Source: PALSA-243 sp049522755
GTDB lineage: Bacteria; Acidobacteriota; Terriglobia; Bryobacterales; Bryobacteraceae
NCBI GenBank assembly: GCA_049522755.1
Contig: JBEKNN010000015.1
Coordinates: 1 to 61,901, forward strand
Direction: 5' to 3'
Length of the DNA: 61,901 bases
The notes beneath the pieces were generated by a model that saw only the letters and a list, made by a program, of their open reading frames with translations, made no database searches and was not told where the DNA came from. This document shows positions 53,035 to 61,311 of this stretch, in pieces (positions within the stretch are counted from its first letter, which is position 1; the number at the start of each line of letters is the position of its first letter). A program made the translations under genes and the position numbers.

Positions 53035-53190
53035 TCAATCACTTAGCTTCTTTGACTTCGGCTTCTCTGGCCCGCACGGTAGCAGATAGAAACCATACTC
53101 ATTGCACAGTCGCGAAAGCAGTCCCCGAACTTCATCCGGCTCAAGAAGCGCCTCAATTTGTTTCACCCGAGTCCGCTGCTGTCGTGACAT
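53035..53190 (-). CDS. Possible 51-residue hypothetical protein
   Basis: On the minus strand an ATG at 53190 opens 51 codons beginning MSRQQRTRVKQIEALLEPDE and including LLSRLCNEYGFYLLPCG, ending five bases after tRNA-Asp. Residue make-up looks protein-like with an amphipathic helix. An AGGAG lies only one base before the ATG, which is too close to be ideal. No family recognised. Confidence 0.4.
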   Translation of the reverse strand: MSRQQRTRVKQIEALLEPDEVRGLLSRLCNEYGFYLLPCGPEKPKSKKLSD

Positions 53191-53978
53191 GCTCCTATTC
53201 TCTAACTATGAACAGCACCCCCGTCTTTAATGGTTCGTCATGAGCCGTAGCGCGATGAAGGGATGGGTGCGGTTTGAGCATCTGCATACGGTCGTCAAAC
53301 ATTGCTCGCCATTTTTGATGACGCGGGATAGTTTCGTAGCCAGATGCTGGAATGAGACGTGACGACTGTCCGGAAGATTCCGTCTCTGGCCCCCTTGCGG
53401 TCTTCTCGCCAAAATGAATTGCGGCCCGGGTTCGACGCGGGCGACCATCGCCGCCGGGCGTGTAGCCGCGAGGTGCGCGCCGGGGCGTCGAATGCACGCC
53501 GACCCGCGGGCACCCACGGAGTGAGGCACTTTCCCGCCAGGGAGTTCGCCGGCGGCATGCGCGACGGGCCCTCCGGCGTCTTCCGGCGGCCCGACATGGG
53601 TAATCTGGCGAAGGTCGCCTCCTCTCGCCGTTCGATCGTCGCCCGGCGCCACGTGGGGTGCGCGCCAGTACGGCGACCCACGGCGTGCGGCGTTTTCGCG
53701 CCGCGCAATTCGGCGGCGGCGAGCGCGACGCGCCCTCCGGCGTTTTTCGCAGGCTGGTGCGTCGGCCATGCGAACGCGGGCCGAGAGCGGCCTTCCGTGG
53801 GGCGGCGCCGCCCGTTGCGACGCCTTTGGGGCGTGTTCTCGGTGCCGGCGGCTAGCCGGTCCTCGTTGGTATGCATACCTACTACGCGTCTCGCGGTCAG
53901 AGGAGCCGCGCGCCGGGCGAAGAAGCCCGAAGGACTCGGAGATGGAGGGGAGGCGCGCCCAACGTTATCTCCATGAAC
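53191..53978. other. GC-rich spacer with two diverged copies of a ~120-bp unit
   Basis: No reliable gene. Two related stretches (about 53500-53620 and 53670-53760) share a CGACCCrCGG-like start, a GCGACG/GACGGGCCCTCCGGCGT core and a TTCGGCGGC/TTCGCCGGC part. Translated on the plus strand both give THGVR-F-A, F-GG-RD, PSGVFRR, but in different frames, so similarity is at DNA level. Long ORFs in all frames are an effect of high GC. Confidence 0.55.
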
Positions 53979-55208
53979 CTATCCACGGGCGCGTGCTTCG
54001 GCCGGACTGATCTGGGGCAGAAATACTGCCAGCAATCCAATGGCTGGCAGGAAAGCGCACACGCGATAGACGAAGTCGATGCTGGTAAGATCGGCCAGCC
54101 GTCCCAGCACGGCTGCACCGATGCCGCCCATGCCGAACGCCAGTCCGAAAAACAGGCCAGAGATGGTGCCTACCTTGCCGGGCGACAAATCCTGCGCGTA
54201 GACCAGAATCGCCGCGAAGGCCGAAGCCAGCACCAGCCCGATAATCACACTGAGCACACCCGTCCAAAAGAGGCTGGCATAGGGCAGGACCAACGTGAAC
54301 GGCAGCACCCCGAGGATGGATCCCCAGATGATGTACTTGCGCCCGATGCGGTCGCCCAAAGGGCCGCCGATAAGCCCGCCCGTGGCGGCCGCCGCCAGGA
54401 AGACGAACAGGTGCACCTGCGCGTTTTCCACCGAGACGTGGAACTTGCCGATGAGGAAGAAGGTGTAATAGTTGGTGATGCTGGCAAGGTAGAAGAACTT
54501 GGAAAACGTCAGCGCCATCAGCACCGCCATGGCCCAGCCCACGCTTCGCCGGGAGGCCCCGTGCGCGGATTTCGGCGGCGCGGGCCGCGCGATACGCGCT
54601 GCGTCCTGGGCCCTGTACCAGGAGCTGACGCGCGTCAGCAGCAGCATGGCGATGAGTGCGGCGGCGGAAAACCAGGCGATGCTGCGCTGGCCTTGCGGCA
54701 GCACGACGAAAGCCGCCAACAGCGGTCCCAGCGACGATCCGCCGGTGCCGCCAAGCGCGAACAGCGATTGCGCGAGACCATGGCGCCCGCCGGATGCCAT
54801 GCGCGCGATGCGCGAGGCTTCCGGATGGAAGATCGCCGACCCCACCCCGATCAGTCCCACCGACAGGAGAATCGCGCCGAAGCCCGGCGCCTTGGAAAGC
54901 AGAATCAGGCCGGCGATGCTGGAAGCCATGCCGGCGGGCAGCGCGAAATAGACCGGGCGGCGGTCAGTATACAGGCCTACCAGCGGCTGCAATAGCGAGG
55001 CGATGAGTTGCCCAACCAACGTGATGATCCCCAGCTGGCCGAAATCCAGCCGGTAACTCGCCTTGAGAATGGGATAGATCGCGGGGATGAGAGACTGCAG
55101 GATATCGTTGACCAGGTGCGACACGCATACAGCCACGAGAATGCCAGCCGCGGCGGCGGGGACTCTTTGCCGACCGGGAGCTGGTGCCATGCTGGCGGTG
55201 CCTGCCAC
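53979..55208 (-). CDS. fsr: Fosmidomycin-resistance-like MFS transporter
   Basis: 409 residues with about 12 hydrophobic helices. The opening VCVSHLVNDILQSLIPAIYP and GSAIFHPEASRIARMASGGR are characteristic of the Fsr branch of the major facilitator superfamily, which exports fosmidomycin and related compounds. The MFS motif A appears as GLYTDRRP and GGPLGDRIGRK. No adjacent regulator. The natural substrate is unknown. Confidence 0.9.
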   Translation of the reverse strand: MAGTASMAPAPGRQRVPAAAAGILVAVCVSHLVNDILQSLIPAIYPILKASYRLDFGQLGIITLVGQLIASLLQPLVGLYTDRRPVYFALPAGMASSIAGLILLSKAPGFGAILLSVGLIGVGSAIFHPEASRIARMASGGRHGLAQSLFALGGTGGSSLGPLLAAFVVLPQGQRSIAWFSAAALIAMLLLTRVSSWYRAQDAARIARPAPPKSAHGASRRSVGWAMAVLMALTFSKFFYLASITNYYTFFLIGKFHVSVENAQVHLFVFLAAAATGGLIGGPLGDRIGRKYIIWGSILGVLPFTLVLPYASLFWTGVLSVIIGLVLASAFAAILVYAQDLSPGKVGTISGLFFGLAFGMGGIGAAVLGRLADLTSIDFVYRVCAFLPAIGLLAVFLPQISPAEARARG

Positions 55209-55382
55209 TCATCCCATGCTAGCCTGATTTTCGCGGCAAATGATGGCATGTCCTGTCACGGTAAGCGCGACCACCATTGTTCAGCCTTCTGAGATTTGAG
55301 TGCGCGGACAATCGAGCAGCGTCAAGCACCATTGTCAGGCACTCCCGCAATGAGGATTAGCGAGAAAAAAGCTGTAGCTTCA

Positions 55383-55823
55383 TCACTTTTTACTTTTTTG
55401 TACTTTCGCGCGAGTACCCGCAGACGCTTTCCTCTTCAATTTGATCTGATTGTAATCAACCGCGGCACGGACGAGATTTTTTAGAGCACGCTCATTAATC
55501 TCATCGCCCTCGAAAAAATCGATCGCTCGCCACGCGTTGCCTGCGAGGCCCGCGTTGAAGAGCTTGTCAGGATCTGGCAGGTTCGCCCCATGGGAAAAGG
55601 TAAGCTTCACCTTATCTTTATGGGCGTTGGCTACCGCGATTATTCCGTTGTGAGACCACACTGGGCTTCCCCTCCACTTCCATTCCTCGATTATCTCCCG
55701 GTCGGCCTTAAGGATGCTCTTGCGGATGCTGGCGAACGTTTTGCCACGCCAGTCTGTGAGTTCTGCGATCAGCTGGTCAATACGCTCCGATGGATTCATT
55801 GGATCTTTATGCATCGAGTTCAC
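55383..55823 (-). CDS. DUF1801 domain protein
   Basis: 146 residues from GTG at 55823 with AAGGAG five bases upstream. EEWKWRGSPVWSHNGIIAVA, KDKVKLTFSHGANLPDPDKL and RAIDFFEGDEINERALKNLV fit the DUF1801 family (YdhG-like fold, related to frataxin-like CyaY topology). The C-terminal tail is Lys-rich. It starts 9 bp after the ArsR-VOC gene and is cotranscribed with it. Such trios of ArsR, VOC and DUF1801 genes are common in soil bacteria; role unknown. Confidence 0.85.
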   Translation of the reverse strand: MNSMHKDPMNPSERIDQLIAELTDWRGKTFASIRKSILKADREIIEEWKWRGSPVWSHNGIIAVANAHKDKVKLTFSHGANLPDPDKLFNAGLAGNAWRAIDFFEGDEINERALKNLVRAAVDYNQIKLKRKASAGTRAKVQKSKK

Positions 55824-55832
55824 TTCTTCTCC

Positions 55833-56396
55833 TTAGCGTGAATAGCGTGCCAGCTGGGTGAGCTGAATGAAGTTGCCGCAGGTGTCGTTCAGCATCGCAA
55901 TGGTCGAGCCGGTCACGCCGGTGGGCGGCATCGTGAACTCGGCGCCGCGGGCCTTGATCCGCTCGTAGTCGCCCTGGATGTCGTCGGTGAAGAACATGGC
56001 CGCGGGCTGCTGCTGTTGAAACATCGCCTGCTGATACGCTTTGGCTGCGGGGTTGTTGTTCAGCGCCAGCTGCAGCTCAGTGCCGTCCGGCTCCTCCGGC
56101 GAGGCCATGTGGTCGAGGTGGCGTTCGAGAGCATCCAGGTGAGCGGACCAGAACCGGCGGAACGGAGCCAGCCAGTCATCCACCTCCTGAAGTGGTTCCG
56201 GTTTCAGCCGGTAGAGGCGGCGCTGTGCGTCCACCGTGGATTCCACGAAACCGGCATCTCGCAGCACTCGCAGGTGCTTTGACACGGTCGGCTGCGGCAT
56301 ACGAAGTTGACGCTCGATCTCTCCCACCGACTGTTGTGACGAGACCAGGAGGCTCAATATCGAGCGGCGGTTCGGCTCCGCAATGACTTCGAACAC
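55833..56396 (-). CDS. ArsR-type regulator fused in frame to a truncated VOC domain
   Basis: 187 residues from the GTG at 56396 (AGGAG ten bases upstream; GTG at 56405 is possible). Residues 1-97 are an ArsR winged helix of the type found with VOC/SRPBCC genes: VIAEPNRRSILSLLV, MPQPTVSKHLRVLRDAGFVE. Residues 98-187 match the last two thirds of a VOC/glyoxalase protein (SPEEPDGTELQLALNNNPAA, FFTDDIQGDYERIKARGAEF, LNDTCGNFIQLTQL). The usual VOC opening strand with its first metal ligand is absent, so the joint at about residue 97 looks like a deletion that joined two operon genes. Confidence 0.85.
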   Translation of the reverse strand: MFEVIAEPNRRSILSLLVSSQQSVGEIERQLRMPQPTVSKHLRVLRDAGFVESTVDAQRRLYRLKPEPLQEVDDWLAPFRRFWSAHLDALERHLDHMASPEEPDGTELQLALNNNPAAKAYQQAMFQQQQPAAMFFTDDIQGDYERIKARGAEFTMPPTGVTGSTIAMLNDTCGNFIQLTQLARYSR

Positions 56397-56998
56397 AGAT
56401 TCCACTCTCCTAGTATACTCTACACAGCATATACGTGTCAAGGTATATCAAAGGCAGGAGGGCGGCCCAGGCAACGGTTTCAGTCGCCGTGCGGGGATGC
56501 CCCGTCTGATGCTTTCTTGGCGGATGCGATTCAGAGCGCTGCGCGCTCCGAGTATCCTCGCTGCCACGACCAAAACCCATCAACCTCGCGATCTCAGACG
56601 GGATCTCGCCCCAGTCCATCCCCAAGCTCTCCCCCGCGACAGCCAGACTTGCACTCTAGCACTCTGGCGTATCTACCTAACCTACCTACGGCCATCTTGT
56701 TGATGTGCGCTACCCCGATGAGGCATCGAAGTGCCGGTTTGGGAAATCAAGCGCCCAGGGGACGTAACGCCTCATCCGAGAAGCGCCACCGCCTGACCGA
56801 GACGCTTCCTGGCGGGAGTCTGTGTCGGTAGTGCGGCATGGCGAGGAAATCGGTGGACCGTAAGCACCAGGAATCTGGCACAGGGCCCATCGGGAAAATT
56901 GACCGGCGCGTACCCGGTGATCGTCTGCTGCCACTCGGTCGTGTAAACGCCCATCCCGTTCAAGCGCCGCATGTCTGGGCTGCAAGTGACAACGGTTT
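56397..56998. other. Spacer with no supported gene; regulator promoter region at left
   Basis: The left 50 bp contain AGTATACT and two ATATAC/GTATAT words around CGTGTCAAG, a likely promoter and self-operator for the ArsR-type gene. Further right are short open frames on the minus strand (for example one with MGVYTTEWQQTITGYAPVNF near 56900) that I could not tie to any family and that may be relics. Confidence 0.4.
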
Positions 56999-58321
56999 TT
57001 ATTTCTTCCGAATCTCGTCGCTTTGCGCGCCTAAGTCATCTTTGATTACAGCTCCGCCTTTCATCACGAATTTGACTCGCTGCATCTCGGTGATGTCCTG
57101 CAGCGGATCTCCCAAGGTAGCGATAAGGTCGGCGAACTTGCCCTTTTCGATGGCGCCGATTTTGTCCTGCCAATGGATAATCTCGGCATTCACCGTGGTT
57201 GCCATACGCAACGCGTAGAGCGGCGTCGCGCCCCAACTGACGAAGATGGGAAACATCTCGCTCTGTACGCCATGGGAACAGTTGCAGGCGGTGTTGAAGA
57301 TTCTCCCTTGCCCGTCGGAAACCGGGGTGGCGCCGCTGCCGTATCCGAGTGTTACACCGGCTTTCAGCATCTTCTTCCACGTTTGTTCCATCAGACGATA
57401 GCGGCTGTAAGGCGCCCATTGCTTCAAATCTACAGGTTCATCCTGACGAAGATCGAGGATCGTCGAAGTGATAGGAAGATGTTTCTGGACGATCGTTTGA
57501 ATGTCGTCACCGGTCGCCGCCACGGCATGTTGGATATCGTCGACCCCAGCTTCAATTGCCCATTTCAACCCGTCACCGCCGTAAGTGTGACTGGCGACGA
57601 ACATCCCGCGGCGATGGGCTTCGTCCACGACAGCCTTGAGTTCCTCGAGACTGGGCAGCGCCTGGTTCACCATCTCACCGCTCGGCTTGAAGAAAAAAGG
57701 CCCGGTGGTGTGTATCTTCACGTGATCCGCGCCGTAATGGGCCAATTCGCGGACGCCCGCGCGCAGGGCGTCAACGCCATTCGCGACAATTTCCACCTCG
57801 AATGGCTTGAAGTCCAACGGATAGGGTCCAGTGCCAGGCGCCGTGATCGCCAGGATCGGTCCGGCCGTCAGCAGTCGCGGGCCCTGCACTAAGCCTTGTT
57901 CGATGGCTCTCTTCAACTCCACATCGGCGAACCCTCCCCCGTGCGAACCCTGGACCACCTGCGTGGTGTAGCCGGCCTTCAGGCTTTCCGTCGCGCTGTG
58001 CAGCGCCACCATCATCTGGTGTTGCAGGCCTCCCGTGGCGTCCGTCAAGTGAACGTGGCCGTCAATCAAGCCCGGCAGCACAGTGGCATGGCTCAGGTCG
58101 AAGACTTTCGCGCCCGCCGGAATCGACGCACTGGCGGCCGGGCCGACACTCGCGATTCGCTCACCCTGAATCAGCACTACCTGGTTCGCTAACATCTGGC
58201 CCGACTTCGGGTCAAAGAGTTTGCCCGCCCGGATTGCGGTGGTCTGCGCAGCCTGTGACCATAGCATGGCGGCAGCGCCTAGTAACACGGTACCCGTTTT
58301 CAAAACATAATTCGATCGCAT
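56999..58321 (-). CDS. Exported amidohydrolase (imidazolonepropionase/prolidase-like)
   Basis: 440 residues from the ATG at 58321, with a signal peptide (YVLKTGTVLLGAAAMLWSQA). Metal motifs: LPGLIDGHVHL (HxH), HIHTTGPFFF-like K/H strand (ADHVKIHTTG), VASHTYGGDG, DIQHAVAAT and GATPVSDG. The C-terminal GKFADLIATLGDPLQDI closes the composite domain of amidohydrolases that act on cyclic amides or Xaa-Pro dipeptides. It is the last gene of the minus-strand cluster, 70 bp after the transhydrogenase gene. Confidence 0.9.
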   Translation of the reverse strand: MRSNYVLKTGTVLLGAAAMLWSQAAQTTAIRAGKLFDPKSGQMLANQVVLIQGERIASVGPAASASIPAGAKVFDLSHATVLPGLIDGHVHLTDATGGLQHQMMVALHSATESLKAGYTTQVVQGSHGGGFADVELKRAIEQGLVQGPRLLTAGPILAITAPGTGPYPLDFKPFEVEIVANGVDALRAGVRELAHYGADHVKIHTTGPFFFKPSGEMVNQALPSLEELKAVVDEAHRRGMFVASHTYGGDGLKWAIEAGVDDIQHAVAATGDDIQTIVQKHLPITSTILDLRQDEPVDLKQWAPYSRYRLMEQTWKKMLKAGVTLGYGSGATPVSDGQGRIFNTACNCSHGVQSEMFPIFVSWGATPLYALRMATTVNAEIIHWQDKIGAIEKGKFADLIATLGDPLQDITEMQRVKFVMKGGAVIKDDLGAQSDEIRKK

Positions 58322-58391
58322 GGAGTAACTCCGTTCGGCTTGGAACTGACTACTCAAGATGGGACTCTTCATCTTACCCAACCGTCCATCT

Positions 58392-59672
58392 TCACCAACC
58401 ATCAAGTGCGGCTTCGAACAGGGAACTTAACTCCTCGCTTCCGGCCGGACGGGGAGATAGCTTGGTCACGCGATGCTGCGGCAGGGTTCCTTCCACAAGC
58501 CGGGGAATGTCGGCAGCGGTGTAGCCGATCGCCCGCAAGCCGTTGGGCGCTTTCAGCCTCCGCATGAACCACAGGATGCGATCCGCCAGAACCTTCCCGG
58601 CGTCCTCCGGTTGGCAGCGCGAGACGTCCGCCCCGAGCGCCGCGGCGGCCTCCAGATGGCGCTGTGGGCAGGCCGGGGAAGTGAAGCGGAATACCGCCGG
58701 CGCATTCAGAATGACCGAGAAGCCGTGCGGCAGCAGCGCATGGTCGCGGGGATAGCCTTCGGCATGGTAGTCCCGAACCATTCCCGAAACCGGGTAGGAC
58801 ATGCCGTGCGGCAGGTGGACGCCGGCGTTGCCGAAGCCGATTCCGGCGTAGGATGCCGCCAGCAGCATTTGCGCGCGCGCTTCCTCATCCGCCGGATCCT
58901 CCACCGCCCGCACCAGGTACCGTGAGACCATGCGCAGGGCCTCAAGAGACCAAACGTCGCTGATCGGGTTGGACCCTTGGTAGGCTGGACGCAAAGCGGG
59001 CCGCTGCGGGTGAGGGCGCTGGTCGAACCGCAGCGCCGTGTAGGATTCAAGAGCGTGGCTGAGGACGTCGAGCCCGGTCGAGGCGGCCACTTGCGGCGGC
59101 TGGCTGCGGGTGTTCTCCGGGTCGACCAGTCCAAGCGCCGGCTTCAGGCGCCGGCTGGCGATGCCAGTCTTGGCGTGCATGCGGCGCAGATCGAAGATCG
59201 CGACCCCGGTGGTTTCACTGCCCGTACCGGCGGTAGTGGGAATGGCGATCAAGGGCTTCAGCGGGCCGGGAATCGGCAGCCCTTTGCCGATGGGCGGGTT
59301 CACGTAATCCAAAAAGTCGGCGGGCGGATAGGTGGTGTAGAGGTTCACAGCCTTGGCCGTGTCGATGGTCGAGCCTCCGCCGACGGCGACAAACGCGTCG
59401 TAGGATCCTCCGTTTGCGAACGCGATGGCGTCCTGAAACGATTCGTCGGTGGGCTCGATGCGAACGCGATCATAGAGCTGGAACGGAATGCCGTGATGTT
59501 CCAGAGACTCGAGGACGGTGAGGACCGGGCTCATGCGGGACAGACTTGGATCGGTCATCACCAGCACGCTGCGAGCCCCGAGGTTGCCCAGGTCCATCCC
59601 TACTTCGCGGGTGACGCCGGGGCCGAACCGCACCTGGGATGTCGCCATTTCGAATGCAGTTTCGTTCTTCAT
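58392..59672 (-). CDS. Hydroxyacid-oxoacid transhydrogenase (ADHFE1-like iron alcohol dehydrogenase)
   Basis: 426 residues from the ATG at 59672. The protein follows human ADHFE1 closely from memory: AFEMATSQVRFGPGVTREVG, RIEPTDESFQDAIAFA, AVGGGSTIDTAKAVNLY, PTTAGTGSETTGVAIFDL, RPAYQGSNPISDVWSLEALR, GIGFGNAGVHLPHGMSYPVS and TLPQHRVTKLSPRP. Enzymes of this type convert 4-hydroxybutyrate plus 2-oxoglutarate to succinic semialdehyde plus 2-hydroxyglutarate without free NAD. His residues in HALES, HLPHG and DHALLPHG should bind iron. In this cluster it may act on a hydroxyacid imported by the MFS transporter. Confidence 0.92.
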   Translation of the reverse strand: MKNETAFEMATSQVRFGPGVTREVGMDLGNLGARSVLVMTDPSLSRMSPVLTVLESLEHHGIPFQLYDRVRIEPTDESFQDAIAFANGGSYDAFVAVGGGSTIDTAKAVNLYTTYPPADFLDYVNPPIGKGLPIPGPLKPLIAIPTTAGTGSETTGVAIFDLRRMHAKTGIASRRLKPALGLVDPENTRSQPPQVAASTGLDVLSHALESYTALRFDQRPHPQRPALRPAYQGSNPISDVWSLEALRMVSRYLVRAVEDPADEEARAQMLLAASYAGIGFGNAGVHLPHGMSYPVSGMVRDYHAEGYPRDHALLPHGFSVILNAPAVFRFTSPACPQRHLEAAAALGADVSRCQPEDAGKVLADRILWFMRRLKAPNGLRAIGYTAADIPRLVEGTLPQHRVTKLSPRPAGSEELSSLFEAALDGW

Positions 59673-59778
59673 GATGCCGCCGCGGTCTCTGATGATATCG
59701 CAATCGCCGTACGTTCCCGCGTCAGAAACTGCCGGCCGCTTGGGGCAGGCGGGCGATCTCAAACTAACGCCGCGCTCG

Positions 59779-60459
59779 CTACTGCGATTCGCCGCGGGCG
59801 ACTTCTTCGAGGATGCGGGCGGCGCGCGTCGGATTGAAGACCCCGCAAGAGCAGAAGCGAGTCATGTAACTGGCGGCTTGCTGCGGCGTGCGGCGGCCTT
59901 CGCGAACCCAATCGATCAATTTTTTCGCGAGCGAATGACTGACCATGCCGTGGCCGCACATGGTCGAGAGCATCATCACTTTCGAGCCGGGAAGTTTAGC
60001 CGTCGCGCCTTCGAAGCCAAGCGAATAGCCGACGCTGTGGCGGGGAATGCCGGCGGCGAAACAGCATTGCTCGGCTCCTTCGACGGACGTCGAGATGTTG
60101 ACGCTGAGACCAAGGTCGGCGTCCTTCACGGCTTTGACGAAATCCTCAGCGGCGACGCGATTATCGAACACGGCGGCCACCGTGGTGGGACCGGTGAGCC
60201 CGTTGACGACGGCCTGAAAATCGGGCTTCGCGTCGCGCCGCCAGTGCGATGCCGGATTCATATTCCTGCACGGACGGAGCGCGCCGCCGTGGATGGCGTC
60301 GCCCAGATTGACCGGCTGGAACGGAAGGGCGAGCTCGAGAAATCGCTTGAGCTTCGGCAGCGAGTCAACATCGTTGCGGCCTTTACTGCACATGGCGAAG
60401 ACAACGAAATCGTCGTGGAAACTTGCCGCAGGTCCGAAGCGATGCAGGGTGTTTGTCAT
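59779..60459 (-). CDS. Unknown cysteine-containing protein co-translated with a ferredoxin-like protein
   Basis: 226 residues starting in the ATGA overlap with the upstream ferredoxin-like gene. I do not recognise a family. Visible features are Cys24 in VFAMCSKGRND, GGALRPCRNMNPASHW, EGAEQCCFAAGIPRHSVGYS, MLSTMCGHGMVSHSLAKKLI and a terminal FCSCGVFNPTRAARILEEVA. The cysteines sit in short Gly-rich contexts, consistent with metal or Fe-S binding, and the C-terminal part is helical. Tight coupling to the Fe-S partner suggests subunits of one enzyme. Confidence 0.7.
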   Translation of the reverse strand: MTNTLHRFGPAASFHDDFVVFAMCSKGRNDVDSLPKLKRFLELALPFQPVNLGDAIHGGALRPCRNMNPASHWRRDAKPDFQAVVNGLTGPTTVAAVFDNRVAAEDFVKAVKDADLGLSVNISTSVEGAEQCCFAAGIPRHSVGYSLGFEGATAKLPGSKVMMLSTMCGHGMVSHSLAKKLIDWVREGRRTPQQAASYMTRFCSCGVFNPTRAARILEEVARGESQ

Positions 60460-61301
60460 ATAACGCCAACCGTTTTCCGGACCGGTTCCGGCGCCGCCGG
60501 ATTGGTGATGCGGCCCAGGCCGATATTCGTTTTCGCGCGCTCCAATGTATAGCCGAGCTTTTCGAGGATCGGAGCCAAGACGTTTTCCTCGCCCTCCTGG
60601 TCGCAGCGTACGCCAACGCCGAGCGCGACCACGGTATCGATCCGCTTCTCGACTTCCCACACCAGACGGATGATTTCTTCGGCGCGTTCCAGTGAGACCT
60701 TGATTTCGACGATCGCGGACAGGACCTTTTCATCGAGAATGTCCTCGCGGATGGCGCCGGTGGCAACATCGCTCATGAGGGACGTGACGGGGTTTTTCTT
60801 TTCGAACGCGACGCCGGCGCGGGCTAGCGCAGTGCACATTTTCTGCATGTCGCGGAATCGTACGCCGACGCCGGGGCGGCCAAATTCGATCGTGAACCCC
60901 ACCTCGCCCAGGCTCACGCGGCTGCTCACATCGTTGGTCTTAACTTCCTCAGTGCCGCGGCCGTGGACGCCGGTGGATTCGTGCGGAACGCGCGGATCTG
61001 AGAAGGCGCGGCGGACAATGCGCGGCCAGGCGAGCTCATCGGGCTCGAACGCGGCGGTGGGGCAGACATCGGGTTCGGGATCGAAGCGCAGGCGCAGCAT
61101 CTGAAACGTCTTGCGGACGGCGCGGACAAAGACCGGATTAAGATGCTCCTGGCTCAGCCCGTTGAAACAGGCGTAGCATTCGACGCACTCGTCGCGATTG
61201 ATGGTGGCGCGATGGATGGTCTGATCGATGTAAATCGCGCCCATCGGGCAGACGTAGGTGCAGTTACCGCAGGCGACGCATTTATCGGGGTTTATCTTCA
61301 T
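60456..61301 (-). CDS. Ferredoxin-like protein with a large C-terminal domain
   Basis: 281 residues from the ATG at 61301 (GAGG eight bases upstream; ATG at 61319 overlaps the MFS gene). Counting from 61319, the first [4Fe-4S] set is C14, C17, C20, C24 (CVACGNCTYVCPMGAIYI); the second is C45, C48, C51 and probably C86 (VCPTAAF), with an unusual 34-residue insertion before its last cysteine. The remaining 170 residues (EVGFTIEFGRPGVGVRFRDM, ILEKLGYTLERAKTNIGLGR) form a domain that I cannot name. It ends in a 4-bp overlap with the next gene. Confidence 0.8.
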   Translation of the reverse strand: MKINPDKCVACGNCTYVCPMGAIYIDQTIHRATINRDECVECYACFNGLSQEHLNPVFVRAVRKTFQMLRLRFDPEPDVCPTAAFEPDELAWPRIVRRAFSDPRVPHESTGVHGRGTEEVKTNDVSSRVSLGEVGFTIEFGRPGVGVRFRDMQKMCTALARAGVAFEKKNPVTSLMSDVATGAIREDILDEKVLSAIVEIKVSLERAEEIIRLVWEVEKRIDTVVALGVGVRCDQEGEENVLAPILEKLGYTLERAKTNIGLGRITNPAAPEPVRKTVGVI

Positions 61302-61311
61302 GACGACAGCC

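Noticed and set aside
53227..53976. Several long overlapping frames on both strands, 180-205 codons
   Set aside because: Composition is Arg/Ala/Gly/Pro-rich in all frames, no domain is visible and the internal repeat changes frame, so these are GC artefacts.
56710..56985. A 91-codon minus-strand frame and an overlapping 66-codon frame
   Set aside because: They overlap each other, show no family features and lack ribosome sites; at most a relic.
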